Positions 8,503-17,229 are shown, counted from the stretch's first letter. The stretch is 27,052 nt of DNA from CAYOSU01 sp964541255 (GCA_964541255.1 CAZIPL010000018.1:1-27052), one strand, 5' to 3'. The notes: generated from the letters alone by a model not told the origin. Translations and numbers: made by a program.

Positions 8503-8584
8503 TTTTCCTCCATAATATAAAAAGATTCTATTTATATTAACGCACTTTTGCGATAATACCAAATCCATTCCTTTTATACCCACC

Positions 8585-8617
8585 TGTCGTAGTAGGAAGT
8601 GTCGCTCCCTACGACAC
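8585..8617 (-). promoter_or_regulatory. Inverted repeats at the transcription start of the import operon
   Basis: In the sense strand (reverse) the predicted mRNA begins at or within this element. GTGTCG-TAGGGAG-CGACAC can form a 6-bp hairpin. GTAGGGAG can instead pair with CTTCCTAC (8 bp, one G-U), and GTCGTAG with CTACGAC. These pairings are mutually exclusive. It may be a repressor operator at +1 or a 5' leader switch. The remaining leader to the ATG at 8502 is AT-rich and matches no riboswitch class that I recognise. Confidence 0.55.
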
Positions 8618-8621
8618 CTAA

Positions 8622-8650
8622 ATTCTATCACATCGTTAAAACATTGTCAA
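8622..8650 (-). promoter_or_regulatory. Sigma-A promoter of the import operon
   Basis: On the reverse strand TTGACA (8645-8650), 17 bp, TAGAAT (8622-8627), with an extended TGA just before the -10. The expected start is near 8615, giving a leader of about 113 nucleotides to the lipoprotein ATG. Confidence 0.85.
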
Positions 8651-8750
8651 TCCCCATTTTGAAAAAAGTTACGAATATTTGTTAAATATTTTTTAATAAC
8701 TTTTTCAATATATTTTACCCACTAAAAAGCCTATAAATACGCTTTATATA

Positions 8751-8785
8751 TAAAAAATAGGAGCTTACCTAAAAAGATAAGCTCC
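8751..8785 (-). terminator. Intrinsic terminator after transketolase
   Basis: Stem GGAGCTTA (8760-8767) with TAAGCTCC (8778-8785) and a ten-base loop. On the reverse strand the stem is followed by TATTTTTTATATA. It closes the mutase-transketolase operon before the import-operon promoter. Confidence 0.8.
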
Positions 8786-8809
8786 GTAGATTTTCGACAA
8801 ATTATTCTA

Positions 8810-10771
8810 TTATAACGATTTAGCAATAGCTACTGCGTTTTCTACCGTGAAACCGAAAGCCTCGAAAAGCTTAGCCGCGGGAGCAGACGCACCGAAGTGA
8901 TCGATAGTAAGCATCTTGCCGTTCGTTCCGAGGTATTTATACCAAGGCATGGATACTCCTGCTTCGATTGCCATACGTTTTGTGACGTTTTTGGGAAGAA
9001 CGCTTTCTTTATACTCTTCGCTTTGCTCGTCGAAGATGTCCGTGCAAGGCATAGATACAACTCTTGCATTGATACCCTCTTCTTTAAGCTTAGCAGCCGT
9101 CTTAACAGCAAGCTCGACTTCGGAACCGGTCGCAATGATAATCATATCGGGCGTTACGTCTGTATCGACAAGAACATAACCGCCTTTCATTGCGTTAACG
9201 CCGCTGTTTTCGTATTGCGGCAAGTTCTGTCTCGAAAGAACAAGACAAGTAGGTCTATTTGAATTAAGCGCGATATTCCAAGCGCAAACGGTCTCTTTTC
9301 CGTCGGCAGGACGAATTACGTTGATGTTAGGCATAGCGCGGAGCGAAGCCAAATGCTCGATAGGCTCGTGCGTGGGTCCGTCTTCCCCTACGCCAATGGA
9401 ATCGTGAGTCAAAACGTATGTTACGGGAAGTCCCATAAGAGCGCTCATTCTCATTGCGTTTCTCATATAGTCGGAGAAAACAAGGAAGGTTGCGCAGAAT
9501 ACTTTGAGTCCGCCGTGAAGAGCCATACCGTTGCAGATAGCAGCCATCGCATGCTCTCTTATACCGAAGTGAATGTTTCTTCCGACTCTATCTTCGGTTG
9601 AATTGAAGCTCGAAGATTTGATCTTCGTTTTATTTGCAGGCTCAAGGTCTGCAGATCCGCCGAAAAGATTGGGTACGGACGCTTCGAGCCTATTGAGAAC
9701 TACGTTGCCGCAGTTTCTCGTTGCGTCGGGTTTTTCGAAATCGAAGATTCGGTCGATTTTCGTTATATCGCAAGGCTCGTTGTTCTGCCATGCTTTGAAC
9801 TCAGCAGCAAGCTCGGGATATGCCTTTTCGTATTCTGCGAAAAGCGCGTTATATTCTTCTTCGTTCTTCTTACCCTTTTCGATCTGTTCGTTTCTGAATT
9901 CCTCGATATATTCGGGAAGCTCGAAAGGAGCATAATTCCAACCGAGGTTTTCACGCATGAGCTTGATATTCTCGTCGCCCAAAGGAGCACCGTGGCAGCT
10001 TGCTTTTCCAGCTAAAGGAGAACCGTAGCCGATGACGCTCGTGCAGATAATGATAGAAGGCTTTTCTGTTTCGGCTTTAGCATCTTCGATAGCTTTCGTC
10101 ATTTTGTCAACGTCGTTTGCATCGTCAACTTCGATAACTTGCCAACCGAGTGCTTTGTGTCTTAGTCCTACATCTTCCGAGAACGTGCAATTGATGTCGC
10201 CCTCGATGGTGATGCTGTTTCTGTCATAGAACAAAATGAGTTTGCCGAGCTTATTCGTACCCGCAAATGAAGCCGCTTCGTTAGCGATACCCTCTTGCAA
10301 GCAGCCGTCGCCGCAAAGGCAATATGTGTAATGATCGACGACGGGATAGCCCTCGCGATTGAATTTTGCAGCCAAAATGCTTTCTGCAAAAGCAAAACCG
10401 ACGGCGTTAGCAATACCTTGTCCCAAAGGACCCGTCGTTGTTTCGACGCCTTTTGTATGTCTATACTCGGGATGTCCCGGAGTCAAGCTGTTAAGCTGAC
10501 GGAAATTCTTTATCTCGTCGATAGATAAACCGTATCCGAAAAGGTTAAGAAGAGAATATTCGAGCATGGAACCGTGTCCTGCCGACAAGACGAATCTGTC
10601 TCTGTTGACATAGTCGGGATTCGTCGGATTGATATTCATGTTTTTCCAAATGGTATATCCCTCCGCAGCTGCGCCTACGGGAAGTCCGGGGTGACCGGAA
10701 TTAGCCTTTTGAATAGCGTCAACGGAAAGCATTCTTATTGAATTGATTACTTGCAAGTCTTTGTTATCCAT
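8810..10771 (-). CDS. tkt: Transketolase
   Basis: This thiamine-diphosphate enzyme transfers two-carbon ketol units between sugar phosphates in the non-oxidative pentose phosphate pathway, in the cytoplasm. The 653 residues match the full length of bacterial transketolases. Visible motifs are SGHPG (25-29, cofactor-contacting His27), GHGS (65-68), TTGPLGQG (112-119) and the diphosphate-binding GDGCLQEG starting at 154 with Asn185. The glutamate of FGIREHAM activates the thiazolium in the pyrimidine domain, and THDSIGVGEDGPTHEP is typical of the family. The C-terminal domain is complete. GGAG lies eight bases before the ATG, and the gene begins 12 bases after the phosphohexomutase stop, so the two are likely co-transcribed. 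That pairing would connect hexose phosphate isomer supply to the pentose phosphate pathway. Confidence 0.97.
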   Translation of the reverse strand: MDNKDLQVINSIRMLSVDAIQKANSGHPGLPVGAAAEGYTIWKNMNINPTNPDYVNRDRFVLSAGHGSMLEYSLLNLFGYGLSIDEIKNFRQLNSLTPGHPEYRHTKGVETTTGPLGQGIANAVGFAFAESILAAKFNREGYPVVDHYTYCLCGDGCLQEGIANEAASFAGTNKLGKLILFYDRNSITIEGDINCTFSEDVGLRHKALGWQVIEVDDANDVDKMTKAIEDAKAETEKPSIIICTSVIGYGSPLAGKASCHGAPLGDENIKLMRENLGWNYAPFELPEYIEEFRNEQIEKGKKNEEEYNALFAEYEKAYPELAAEFKAWQNNEPCDITKIDRIFDFEKPDATRNCGNVVLNRLEASVPNLFGGSADLEPANKTKIKSSSFNSTEDRVGRNIHFGIREHAMAAICNGMALHGGLKVFCATFLVFSDYMRNAMRMSALMGLPVTYVLTHDSIGVGEDGPTHEPIEHLASLRAMPNINVIRPADGKETVCAWNIALNSNRPTCLVLSRQNLPQYENSGVNAMKGGYVLVDTDVTPDMIIIATGSEVELAVKTAAKLKEEGINARVVSMPCTDIFDEQSEEYKESVLPKNVTKRMAIEAGVSMPWYKYLGTNGKMLTIDHFGASAPAAKLFEAFGFTVENAVAIAKSL

Positions 10772-10783
10772 TATACTTACTCC

Positions 10784-12304
10784 TTATATAAATCTTTTTA
10801 AGTTATCCGTATTGAGACTTTCATAACGAGATAAAAATCCGTATACGGTTTTTGCCATAATACCTACGCCGCCGACAGAATCGCTTTCGAAATTAAGCGG
10901 CATAATGGGATCGTGTAAGCTCATACGAAGAAGACACCAGCCGTTTCCGTGCGCTTCGTCGAAATTAACTCTTACACCCTCGAAATTGGGTTCTTCCAGT
11001 GAAAGCCCCTCTTCTTTTTCCGCAAAAGCTTTGAATTCATTCAATACCTTTTCACCGTACGGTGCAAAATCGGCAAGATAGAAGGTCATTCGAACCTCAA
11101 CGGCTTCTTTCGGCATTTTTAAGTCGGAAATTAAGCTTTCGAGCTTCAAGCCCTGACTATTGAGCTTCGCGGCTTCAATCAAAAGTCTTGTAACAAGATA
11201 CGCGCCGTCGTCAAGGAAATAGTTCTCTTTCAATGCAGCGTGACCGCTGGTTTCTATCGCAAGCGGTGCATATATGCCGTCGTTATTAAGCTCCAAAGCT
11301 TTATTTATAACGTTCTTATACCCTCTTTTGAAACGATAGTGCGTGCCGCCGCGAGAGGCAATAAACTCTTTCAAGCCTAAGCTTGTGATACTATCGGTTA
11401 CGATAGCACCTTTTTTCTCGTTCAAAAGTATAGACGAAATCAACGCTATCAAGGCGTTTCTGTTTATTTCTTCGCCCGTTCTCGAAACGATAGCGGCTCT
11501 ATCTACGTCGGTATCGAAAATAACGCCCAAATCGGCATTGTTTTTTATTACGCAAGCGGATATGCTATCCATTGCGGTCTGACTTTCGGGATTCGGAATA
11601 TGATTCGGGAAGCTTCCGTCAGGCTCCAAGAACTGAGAACCGTTAGTATCTGCGCCGAGAGTTTTCAATATCTTTTCATAAAAACCGCCCGCACCGTTAC
11701 CTGCGTCAACGACAATCTTCATTCCCTTGAAAGGAAATTCTTCGCCACAAGACTTACGGACAAAGCCAATAAGATTATCGCAATATGTAGGCATATACTT
11801 TAGCTCGTCAATGCTTCCGCCCTCGTTTTTGGCAAAATCGCATTTTGCCGCTAAATCGATAAGAACGTCTATATCGGACGATTCCAATCCGCCGCTTTTG
11901 ACAAAAAATTTCAATCCGTTTCTGTCGGACGGAAGATGGCTTGCCGTTATCATAATCGAACCGTCAAGCGTAACCAGAGCATTTTGAAGAGCCATAAACA
12001 TCGACGGCGTCGAAGAAAGCCCGGTCAAATATACCTTTACGCCGTTGTCGTAAAGTGCTTTTGCTACGGCGTTTTCAATACGCTTTGCCGACAAACGAGA
12101 ATCATGCCCGATCGCAATCGCAAGCTCGGTCTTCCCTGTTTTTTCACGCAAAAACGTAGCAAACGCATAAGAAAAACGTGCGACTGCTTCATCGGACAAA
12201 GTAATGTCGCTGTCGTTCCCTATTGCGACGCCTCTGATATCCGTTCCGCTTTTAAGCTTTTTTAAGTCAAAATATTCCATATTATTTTTATCATACAACA
12301 TCAT
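10784..12304 (-). CDS. Phosphomannomutase/phosphoglucomutase family protein
   Basis: This alpha-D-phosphohexomutase interconverts hexose 1- and 6-phosphates through a phosphoserine. It has 506 residues. The catalytic serine loop is TASHLPSDRNG (Ser122), a slight variant of the usual TASHNP. The magnesium loop is DTDVDR (264-269) and the sugar-binding loop ETSGH (351-355). A C-terminal phosphate-binding domain follows. The preference among glucose, mannose and glucosamine cannot be decided, although the arrangement resembles bifunctional PMM/PGM rather than GlmM, which carries a different serine loop. The start is uncertain: tandem ATGs at 12304/12301 lack a good ribosome binding site, and a further ATG at codon 9 has none either. 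The conserved region begins at about residue 13. It is the first gene of a pair with transketolase. Confidence 0.9.
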   Translation of the reverse strand: MMLYDKNNMEYFDLKKLKSGTDIRGVAIGNDSDITLSDEAVARFSYAFATFLREKTGKTELAIAIGHDSRLSAKRIENAVAKALYDNGVKVYLTGLSSTPSMFMALQNALVTLDGSIMITASHLPSDRNGLKFFVKSGGLESSDIDVLIDLAAKCDFAKNEGGSIDELKYMPTYCDNLIGFVRKSCGEEFPFKGMKIVVDAGNGAGGFYEKILKTLGADTNGSQFLEPDGSFPNHIPNPESQTAMDSISACVIKNNADLGVIFDTDVDRAAIVSRTGEEINRNALIALISSILLNEKKGAIVTDSITSLGLKEFIASRGGTHYRFKRGYKNVINKALELNNDGIYAPLAIETSGHAALKENYFLDDGAYLVTRLLIEAAKLNSQGLKLESLISDLKMPKEAVEVRMTFYLADFAPYGEKVLNEFKAFAEKEEGLSLEEPNFEGVRVNFDEAHGNGWCLLRMSLHDPIMPLNFESDSVGGVGIMAKTVYGFLSRYESLNTDNLKRFI

Positions 12305-12400
12305 AAGGATTTTTGCAAATGTTTTTTAAAAACGTTTCTATTTTCAATTGTTAAATAATAAAATATTACGTCGTTATCATTCGAAACGAAAGCATAATGC

Positions 12401-12473
12401 AATAAATCTCGTTTTGCTTCGTTATTGCTTTTAAATCCAAAAGCGTTTCAACGAAAAAAAACGAGGATTTATT
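12401..12473. repeat. Long imperfect hairpin in a divergent intergenic region
   Basis: AATAAATC-TCGTTTT (12401-12415) pairs with AAAACGA-G-GATTTATT (12458-12473). Inside it CGTT (12420-12423) pairs with AACG (12450-12453), and GCTTTT (12427-12432) with AAAAGC (12439-12444), about 25 base pairs in all with two internal loops and a six-base loop. An overlapping alternative pairs GCAATAA (12399-12405) with TTATTGC (12422-12428). Nearer the rightward gene, CGTT-T-GAT/ATC-AACG (12487-12505) forms another small hairpin just before its ribosome binding site. Confidence 0.55.
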
Positions 12474-12522
12474 AGGAAAGTAATATCGTTTGATAGAAAT
12501 CAACGCATATTAAAAGGATTTT

Positions 12523-13983
12523 ATGAAAAAGAAGTTTTTATCTGTATTTTTAGTAATAACAATATGTTTTTCACTTTTATTTTCTATGACATCGTGCAAG
12601 GAAAATAAAGATTCTAATTATTACGCGGAAATAGTCTTTAACGAAGAAAATATGACAATAGACGGAAAAATAACGGTGGATTTTTATAACCCTTACGATT
12701 TCGAGATTGAAGCGTTATCATTCTACCTATACGGCAACGCATATAGGAAAAACGCAAAATACTCTCCCGTATCCGTAGAAAAGACTTATGAAGCATACGG
12801 AAGCAACAAGGATATCGGATATATCGATATCGAAAAATGCTACATATCGGGTGAAGAAGCATCGTTTGACATAAAAGGATCCGATTTGAATATTTTGGAG
12901 ATTAAGCTTGACAGTTTTTTAAAGCAAGGCGAAAGAATTCAAGCCGAAATAGTTTTTACCGAAAAAATCGCGAAGGTTAAGCATAATATCGGATATACCG
13001 AAAACTATATAAACCTATGCAATTTTCTTCCCGTTCTTTGCGTATACGAAAACGGAAATCCGATCGAATGCCAATATTATTCAAACGGCAATCCTTTTTA
13101 TTCAAACGCGGATAATTTCAAAGTTTCAATCAAAGTGCCGTCGGAATATACAATTGCTTCGAGCGGCGAATGCATAAATGCGCAAATAGGCGGAAACTTC
13201 ACAACATATACGTTTGAAGCTGAAAACGCAAGAGATTTCGGCTGCTGTCTTTCAAAGAATTTTAACGTAATATCGGGAAAAATCAACGACGTAACGTTGA
13301 ATTATTATTATATCGAAGACCAATCTCCGTCAAACTCGTTTGAAATAGCCGCAAATGCACTTAGAGCGTTTGACACAATGTTTTCAAAATATCCGTATAA
13401 AACATTAAATATCGCCGAAACGACGATACTTAGCAACTACTTCGATTGCACATCAATTTGTTTGATAAACTCCTCTCTTTCAAGCGATGAGCGAAACGAC
13501 GCGATAATTTCCGCAATAGCGTCTCAATGGTGGAAAGAAATCGTCGGGACAAACGGAATCGAGAACAGTTTTATTACCGACGGGCTTTCGATATATTCTA
13601 CGGCGCTCTTTTTTAAAAACAACGACAAATACGGAATATCGAAAGAAGATTATATAGCTAAACTCGAAAGACGATATAACACTTTTATAGACATCTATAA
13701 ATTGACAAATAAGACGCCAAACACCGTAGTTAAACGAGATTTGAGCACGTATTCCAACTCATACGAGTATTATTCGATAAATAAATGCTTAATGCCGATA
13801 ATACTTGACGAAGTATCGAAGCTTTGCGGCGAAGAGGATTTTTTGAATACGTTAAAATATATCGCAAATGACTATGCATTTCAAAATATCTCATACGTTG
13901 ATTTTATAGATGCATTCAAAACAAATTGCAACGTCGACGTATCTATGATTTTAGATGCGTACCTAAACGGAAAAGTTAAGTAA
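12523..13983 (+). CDS. Lipoprotein related to M1 aminopeptidases, zinc site missing
   Basis: This 486-residue protein is exported and lipid-anchored: basic start, hydrophobic core and lipobox MTSC with Cys25. AAAGGA precedes the ATG by six bases. The N-terminal region (EIVFNEENMTIDGKITVDFYNP... FYLYGNAYR at 67-75) matches the beta-saddle of M1 family peptidases. The central region keeps the family spacing, QWWKEIVG (335-342) then DGLSIYSTALFF (353-364). The zinc ligands are gone, however: the HExxH position before QWW reads Ser330-Ala-Ile-Ala-Ser334, and the third ligand glutamate is Asp353. The GxMEN-type substrate motif is also unrecognisable (SNYFDCTS, 304-311). It is therefore probably a non-catalytic surface protein with the M1 fold, perhaps a peptide binder or a scaffold. 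That role is inference. It is a single gene, ended by the terminator at 14187. Confidence 0.8.
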   Translation: MKKKFLSVFLVITICFSLLFSMTSCKENKDSNYYAEIVFNEENMTIDGKITVDFYNPYDFEIEALSFYLYGNAYRKNAKYSPVSVEKTYEAYGSNKDIGYIDIEKCYISGEEASFDIKGSDLNILEIKLDSFLKQGERIQAEIVFTEKIAKVKHNIGYTENYINLCNFLPVLCVYENGNPIECQYYSNGNPFYSNADNFKVSIKVPSEYTIASSGECINAQIGGNFTTYTFEAENARDFGCCLSKNFNVISGKINDVTLNYYYIEDQSPSNSFEIAANALRAFDTMFSKYPYKTLNIAETTILSNYFDCTSICLINSSLSSDERNDAIISAIASQWWKEIVGTNGIENSFITDGLSIYSTALFFKNNDKYGISKEDYIAKLERRYNTFIDIYKLTNKTPNTVVKRDLSTYSNSYEYYSINKCLMPIILDEVSKLCGEEDFLNTLKYIANDYAFQNISYVDFIDAFKTNCNVDVSMILDAYLNGKVK

Positions 13984-14186
13984 GTTTAACTTTAGATTAC
14001 AAATTGATTGGGTTGAAACTCATTTACGAGACTATCAATGGATAAGTAAAAAAACTTCAGTTTTCTCAAAAAATACCGTTCAAAATGAATATGAATAAGA
14101 TTAACAGTAAGAGTTAAACCTAAAATTTAGATGTGTATATAAGACTATTTTAGGGCGCATTTCGCCATTTTACTTATTCTATATAC

Positions 14187-14220
14187 AAAAAGGCGACGTC
14201 AATAATAACGTCGCCTTTTT
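14187..14220. terminator. Bidirectional intrinsic terminator
   Basis: AAAAAGGCGACGT (14187-14199) pairs with ACGTCGCCTTTTT (14208-14220), loop CAATAATA. The A-run and U-run flank the GC stem symmetrically, so it can end both the rightward lipoprotein gene and the leftward thymidine kinase gene. The other 200 bases after the lipoprotein gene (13984-14186) show nothing I can name. Confidence 0.9.
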
Positions 14221-14274
14221 ATATTCATCGCATAATTATTAATATTTAAGCGATTTCCCTTTTACATTTTTAGA

Positions 14275-14832
14275 TCAAAGCTTGTCGTTTTTCCAGCAAT
14301 TATAGCACATTCCGATATAAAGCTCGTTTCCGCCTATCTCAACCTGATTACCCTCTCGAACAATCTTGCCGTTATTAAGTCTTGCGTTTACCTCGGCTTT
14401 TCTTCCGCATTTACATACCGATTTGATTTCGGTCAACGAATCCGCAAGCTCGAAAAGACGCTTGCTTCCCGGGAACATATATGTTCTGAAATCGGTTTTG
14501 AGTCCGAAACAGATTACAGGAACAAAATCACAAGCAACATCTTTCAATTGTTCGACTTGATTAGGCGTCAAGAACTGCGCTTCATCGATAATCAAAACCT
14601 GATAATCGGTCGTTTTGAACCAATCGTATAAGTTCATTTCTCCCGATATCATAATACATTTTCCTTTAAGCCCTATACGCGATTTCAACTCGCCGTATTC
14701 GTCGCGAGAATCGACCGTAGGTTTCATAAGGGCGACTTTATATCCCTTTTCTTCGTAATTGAACTTGACCATTAAAGCGTTTGCGGTTTTACTCGAACCC
14801 ATTGCGCCGTACTTGAAATATAATTTCGGCAT
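14275..14832 (-). CDS. tdk: Thymidine kinase
   Basis: This enzyme phosphorylates thymidine to dTMP with ATP in the pyrimidine salvage pathway. The start is ATG 14832 with GGAG eight bases upstream. The in-frame ATG twelve codons earlier overlaps the promoter -10 region. The 185-residue product has the type II thymidine kinase layout: P-loop GAMGSSKT (9-16), the DEAQF motif (83-87, with Glu84 as catalytic base), FGLKTDF (109-115), and a zinc ribbon from Cys140, Cys142, Cys176 and Cys179 flanking the lasso loop. The N-terminal MPKLYFKYGAMGSSK form is common among Clostridia. It is a single-gene unit with its own promoter, and a bidirectional terminator lies downstream. Confidence 0.96.
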   Translation of the reverse strand: MPKLYFKYGAMGSSKTANALMVKFNYEEKGYKVALMKPTVDSRDEYGELKSRIGLKGKCIMISGEMNLYDWFKTTDYQVLIIDEAQFLTPNQVEQLKDVACDFVPVICFGLKTDFRTYMFPGSKRLFELADSLTEIKSVCKCGRKAEVNARLNNGKIVREGNQVEIGGNELYIGMCYNCWKNDKL

Positions 14833-14859
14833 TTCGTATCTCCAAAAATTGATAGATAT

Positions 14860-14888
14860 ATTATACATTTTAATTCTGTTTTTGTAAA
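14860..14888 (-). promoter_or_regulatory. Sigma-A promoter of tdk
   Basis: On the reverse strand TTTACA (14883-14888), 17 bp, perfect TATAAT (14860-14865). The predicted start near 14853 gives a 20-nucleotide leader containing GGAG. This supports the ATG at 14832 as the true start. Confidence 0.85.
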
Positions 14889-14964
14889 TATATAAATCGA
14901 ATTTTTAAAATAAAACCTCAGCCTAAACACTATTATGCGTAAAACAACTCAAATTTATGAATAA

Positions 14965-17142
14965 TTAAACTATTTTAGCCGCAAGAACTGTCATATCGTC
15001 AAGAATCTCGCCGCCGTTTTCTTCAATTGCGCAAGAAAGCAAATAATTGCACAACTCTTGAGGTGAAAGAGATTTTTTCTTATCGATATAAAACGCCGAT
15101 TTTTCTTTTAATGCGTCATAAACTCCGTCCGACATAAGCACCAACATATCCCCTATTTTCATCTCGACCTTTTTATTGTCGGGATTTACGTCTTCGATTA
15201 TTCCGACAGGCAACGAATGACCGCTTATTTCAACCACCTTTTCTTTTATTAAAAACGTAGGAGGCGAACCAAGCTTTATTATTGCGGCCGATAAGTTTAT
15301 CGTATCGATAACGACTATATCCGTAGCAGAAAAAGATTCTTTTTCCGTTATCATCAAAACGGAATTTAGCATAGGGCATATTACTTCTTGCGAAAAGCCT
15401 GCCTTAAACAAGCTTTCGATAACGTTTACCGTTCTTTCAGACGCTTCGTTTGCTATTTTCCCCGTTCCCATTCCGTCTGATATCGCCAAAAGATATGAAT
15501 AATCCGACAGCTTGTCCGTTATGAAATTATCGCCGGACTTAACCTTTTCACCGCCCTTCGACATAACCGCAATGCCCGTTTCAACTTCGTATTCGGGTTT
15601 CGGAGTGAAAGTTATTACGCCGCTTTTCTTATCCTTTTGCGCTTTCATTTTTATTCCGCACGATTTCGACACTATTTTCGAAACGGTTTTTATATTCGAA
15701 GGCTCATTATCAAGCTTCATTTTGACGGTAGGAATTCCCGACGAGTTATTTATACAATATACTTCCTTGGCTTTTATTCCGCTTAGTTTCAATTCTTCGT
15801 ATATATCAAGCTCAGCTTGCCTATCAAAGCTATGACTTTCATCCAAGTTCCCAGCTTCATATGACAATACGTCGGATAGTCCCGAAAAAATCTTTTTAAC
15901 CGTCAGATTAAAATCTGCCCTTTCTTTTTGCTTAATCGCAAGCGCATTGCATTTCGCGATCTTAGTATTGACGGCGTTTATCAATCTTTCGACGGCAATG
16001 CAGTTTGAGTATATAAATTCCCCTACGTCCAAAGTATTTATACTTCCCTTTGAAAGAGCCGTAATAGCCAACGGTTCAAAGGAATCGTTTGGCTTTTTAA
16101 ACACCTTGCATTTATCTTTATTCTTGCAATATCCGCACATTCTCACGCACTCTTCAATTATTTTTTCGGGGATATTGTCTATCTTAGAATCTTCCTTTAA
16201 CGTTTTGGCGACGTCTTTATAAGTAGCCGACAGCTCTTTAAGCCTTTTGGCTGACATTTTCAAGGTTTCGTTGACAAGCTGTTCTAACGGCACAGTAAAA
16301 GACAGCTCTGAAACTTTTTTCTCCGGGAAAAGATAAACGGAAAGAGCTCCGATAGAAAAATACAGCATTGAAATTATTCCGTTGTTTGAAAAAAAGCCTC
16401 CGAAAAAGTGCAATATAATATACTCGCATATTAAAATAATCGGCTGCAATTTCGATGCGTTTCCGTTGACCAGATATGACGTTATTTCAAATATTGCTAT
16501 CGACACAACAATGCTTTCTTCTTTCATTGAAACATACGAAGCCAAAGCTATCACAAAAGAAAACAGCATGCCCTTTTCTCTCCCGAAATATCTCATCGAA
16601 AGACAAATTAAAATCGGTATTGCGATATACGAAACGTTCGTAGAAAAAAGCCTTATTTCGGATAGTCCTAAAAATATAATAAAAGAAATTACGCAAACGG
16701 AGATAAAATCGCTATCTAATGAGTAATCAAACGTCTTGTCGAAAATCTTTTCCGAAAAATAAAACGAAGTCAATACCGAAATTGCAGACAATCCGAATTC
16801 AAGCAAAACAAATCTTAAAAACAATTGCTTTATCGTTATAAAAAGAACAACAGCGATGAATTTCAAAAAATTTCGATAGTTTGGTTTTATGAGTCGAAGT
16901 AAATATGATAATATCGCAAAAATCAAAGTTATCGCAATGCAAGCATATAGCTTCAAGCCGTTGCAATTCAAAAGTAGAATTACAAATACAGCTAAAGAAG
17001 ACAATATTACACTTTCACACATCGACAACGCAAAAGCATAGCCGAGAGACAAATCCACCCCACTATACCCGCCAAACGACATTATTATAGCTATGGTGAG
17101 CAAAAATATAAGCTTATAGAATTTCTTAATTTCGGTTTTCAT
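14965..17142 (-). CDS. spoIIE: Stage II sporulation protein E (PP2C-type phosphatase)
   Basis: SpoIIE is the membrane phosphatase that dephosphorylates SpoIIAA in the forespore and so activates sigma-F. The 725 residues show about ten membrane segments up to residue 272, a linker with the cysteine cluster ECVRMCGYCKNKDKC (331-345) characteristic of the family, and a C-terminal PP2C domain. In that domain the metal-binding motifs are SDGMGTGKIANEAS (555-568), ATDIVVID (606-613) and SDGVYDAL (671-678). Bacillus subtilis SpoIIE is about 100 residues longer, the difference lying mainly in the central region. The start has no clear ribosome binding site, so a different start is possible. Two Spo0A-type boxes lie 45-61 bases upstream. 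The usual tilS-hprT-ftsH neighbourhood is absent here. The downstream gene is tdk with its own promoter. Confidence 0.95.
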   Translation of the reverse strand: MKTEIKKFYKLIFLLTIAIIMSFGGYSGVDLSLGYAFALSMCESVILSSLAVFVILLLNCNGLKLYACIAITLIFAILSYLLRLIKPNYRNFLKFIAVVLFITIKQLFLRFVLLEFGLSAISVLTSFYFSEKIFDKTFDYSLDSDFISVCVISFIIFLGLSEIRLFSTNVSYIAIPILICLSMRYFGREKGMLFSFVIALASYVSMKEESIVVSIAIFEITSYLVNGNASKLQPIILICEYIILHFFGGFFSNNGIISMLYFSIGALSVYLFPEKKVSELSFTVPLEQLVNETLKMSAKRLKELSATYKDVAKTLKEDSKIDNIPEKIIEECVRMCGYCKNKDKCKVFKKPNDSFEPLAITALSKGSINTLDVGEFIYSNCIAVERLINAVNTKIAKCNALAIKQKERADFNLTVKKIFSGLSDVLSYEAGNLDESHSFDRQAELDIYEELKLSGIKAKEVYCINNSSGIPTVKMKLDNEPSNIKTVSKIVSKSCGIKMKAQKDKKSGVITFTPKPEYEVETGIAVMSKGGEKVKSGDNFITDKLSDYSYLLAISDGMGTGKIANEASERTVNVIESLFKAGFSQEVICPMLNSVLMITEKESFSATDIVVIDTINLSAAIIKLGSPPTFLIKEKVVEISGHSLPVGIIEDVNPDNKKVEMKIGDMLVLMSDGVYDALKEKSAFYIDKKKSLSPQELCNYLLSCAIEENGGEILDDMTVLAAKIV

Positions 17143-17186
17143 AATTAAAAGCTTATTACTTTTATTCAGATAAATCTTTGTATATT

Positions 17187-17203
17187 TGTCGAATTAAGTC
17201 GAA
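17187..17203. promoter_or_regulatory. Paired Spo0A (0A) box candidates upstream of spoIIE
   Basis: TGTCGAA (17187-17193) matches the core 0A box TGNCGAA exactly, in the context TTTGTCGAA. AGTCGAA (17197-17203) differs at the first base. The two are in the same orientation and spaced exactly 10 bp, one helical turn. They lie 45 to 61 bases before the spoIIE start, where Spo0A~P acts on spoIIE promoters in Bacillus. The spoIIE -10 itself is not clear. Confidence 0.6.
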
Positions 17204-17229
17204 AAGTAGCTTATTGGAAAGATTTTTGC

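Noticed and set aside
8503..8631. In-frame N-terminal extension of the binding lipoprotein
   Set aside because: It would cross the promoter and hairpin, and would place a lipoprotein signal 43 residues inside the protein. The ATG at 8502 has a perfect ribosome binding site.
12305..12522. Promoters for the divergent mutase and lipoprotein genes
   Set aside because: Candidate boxes on both strands have at most three matches in either hexamer, so none could be supported.
13985..14120. Inverted repeat GTTTAACT/AGTTAAAC spanning 136 bases after the M1-like gene
   Set aside because: Only 8 bp of AT-rich pairing across a long distance, expected by chance.
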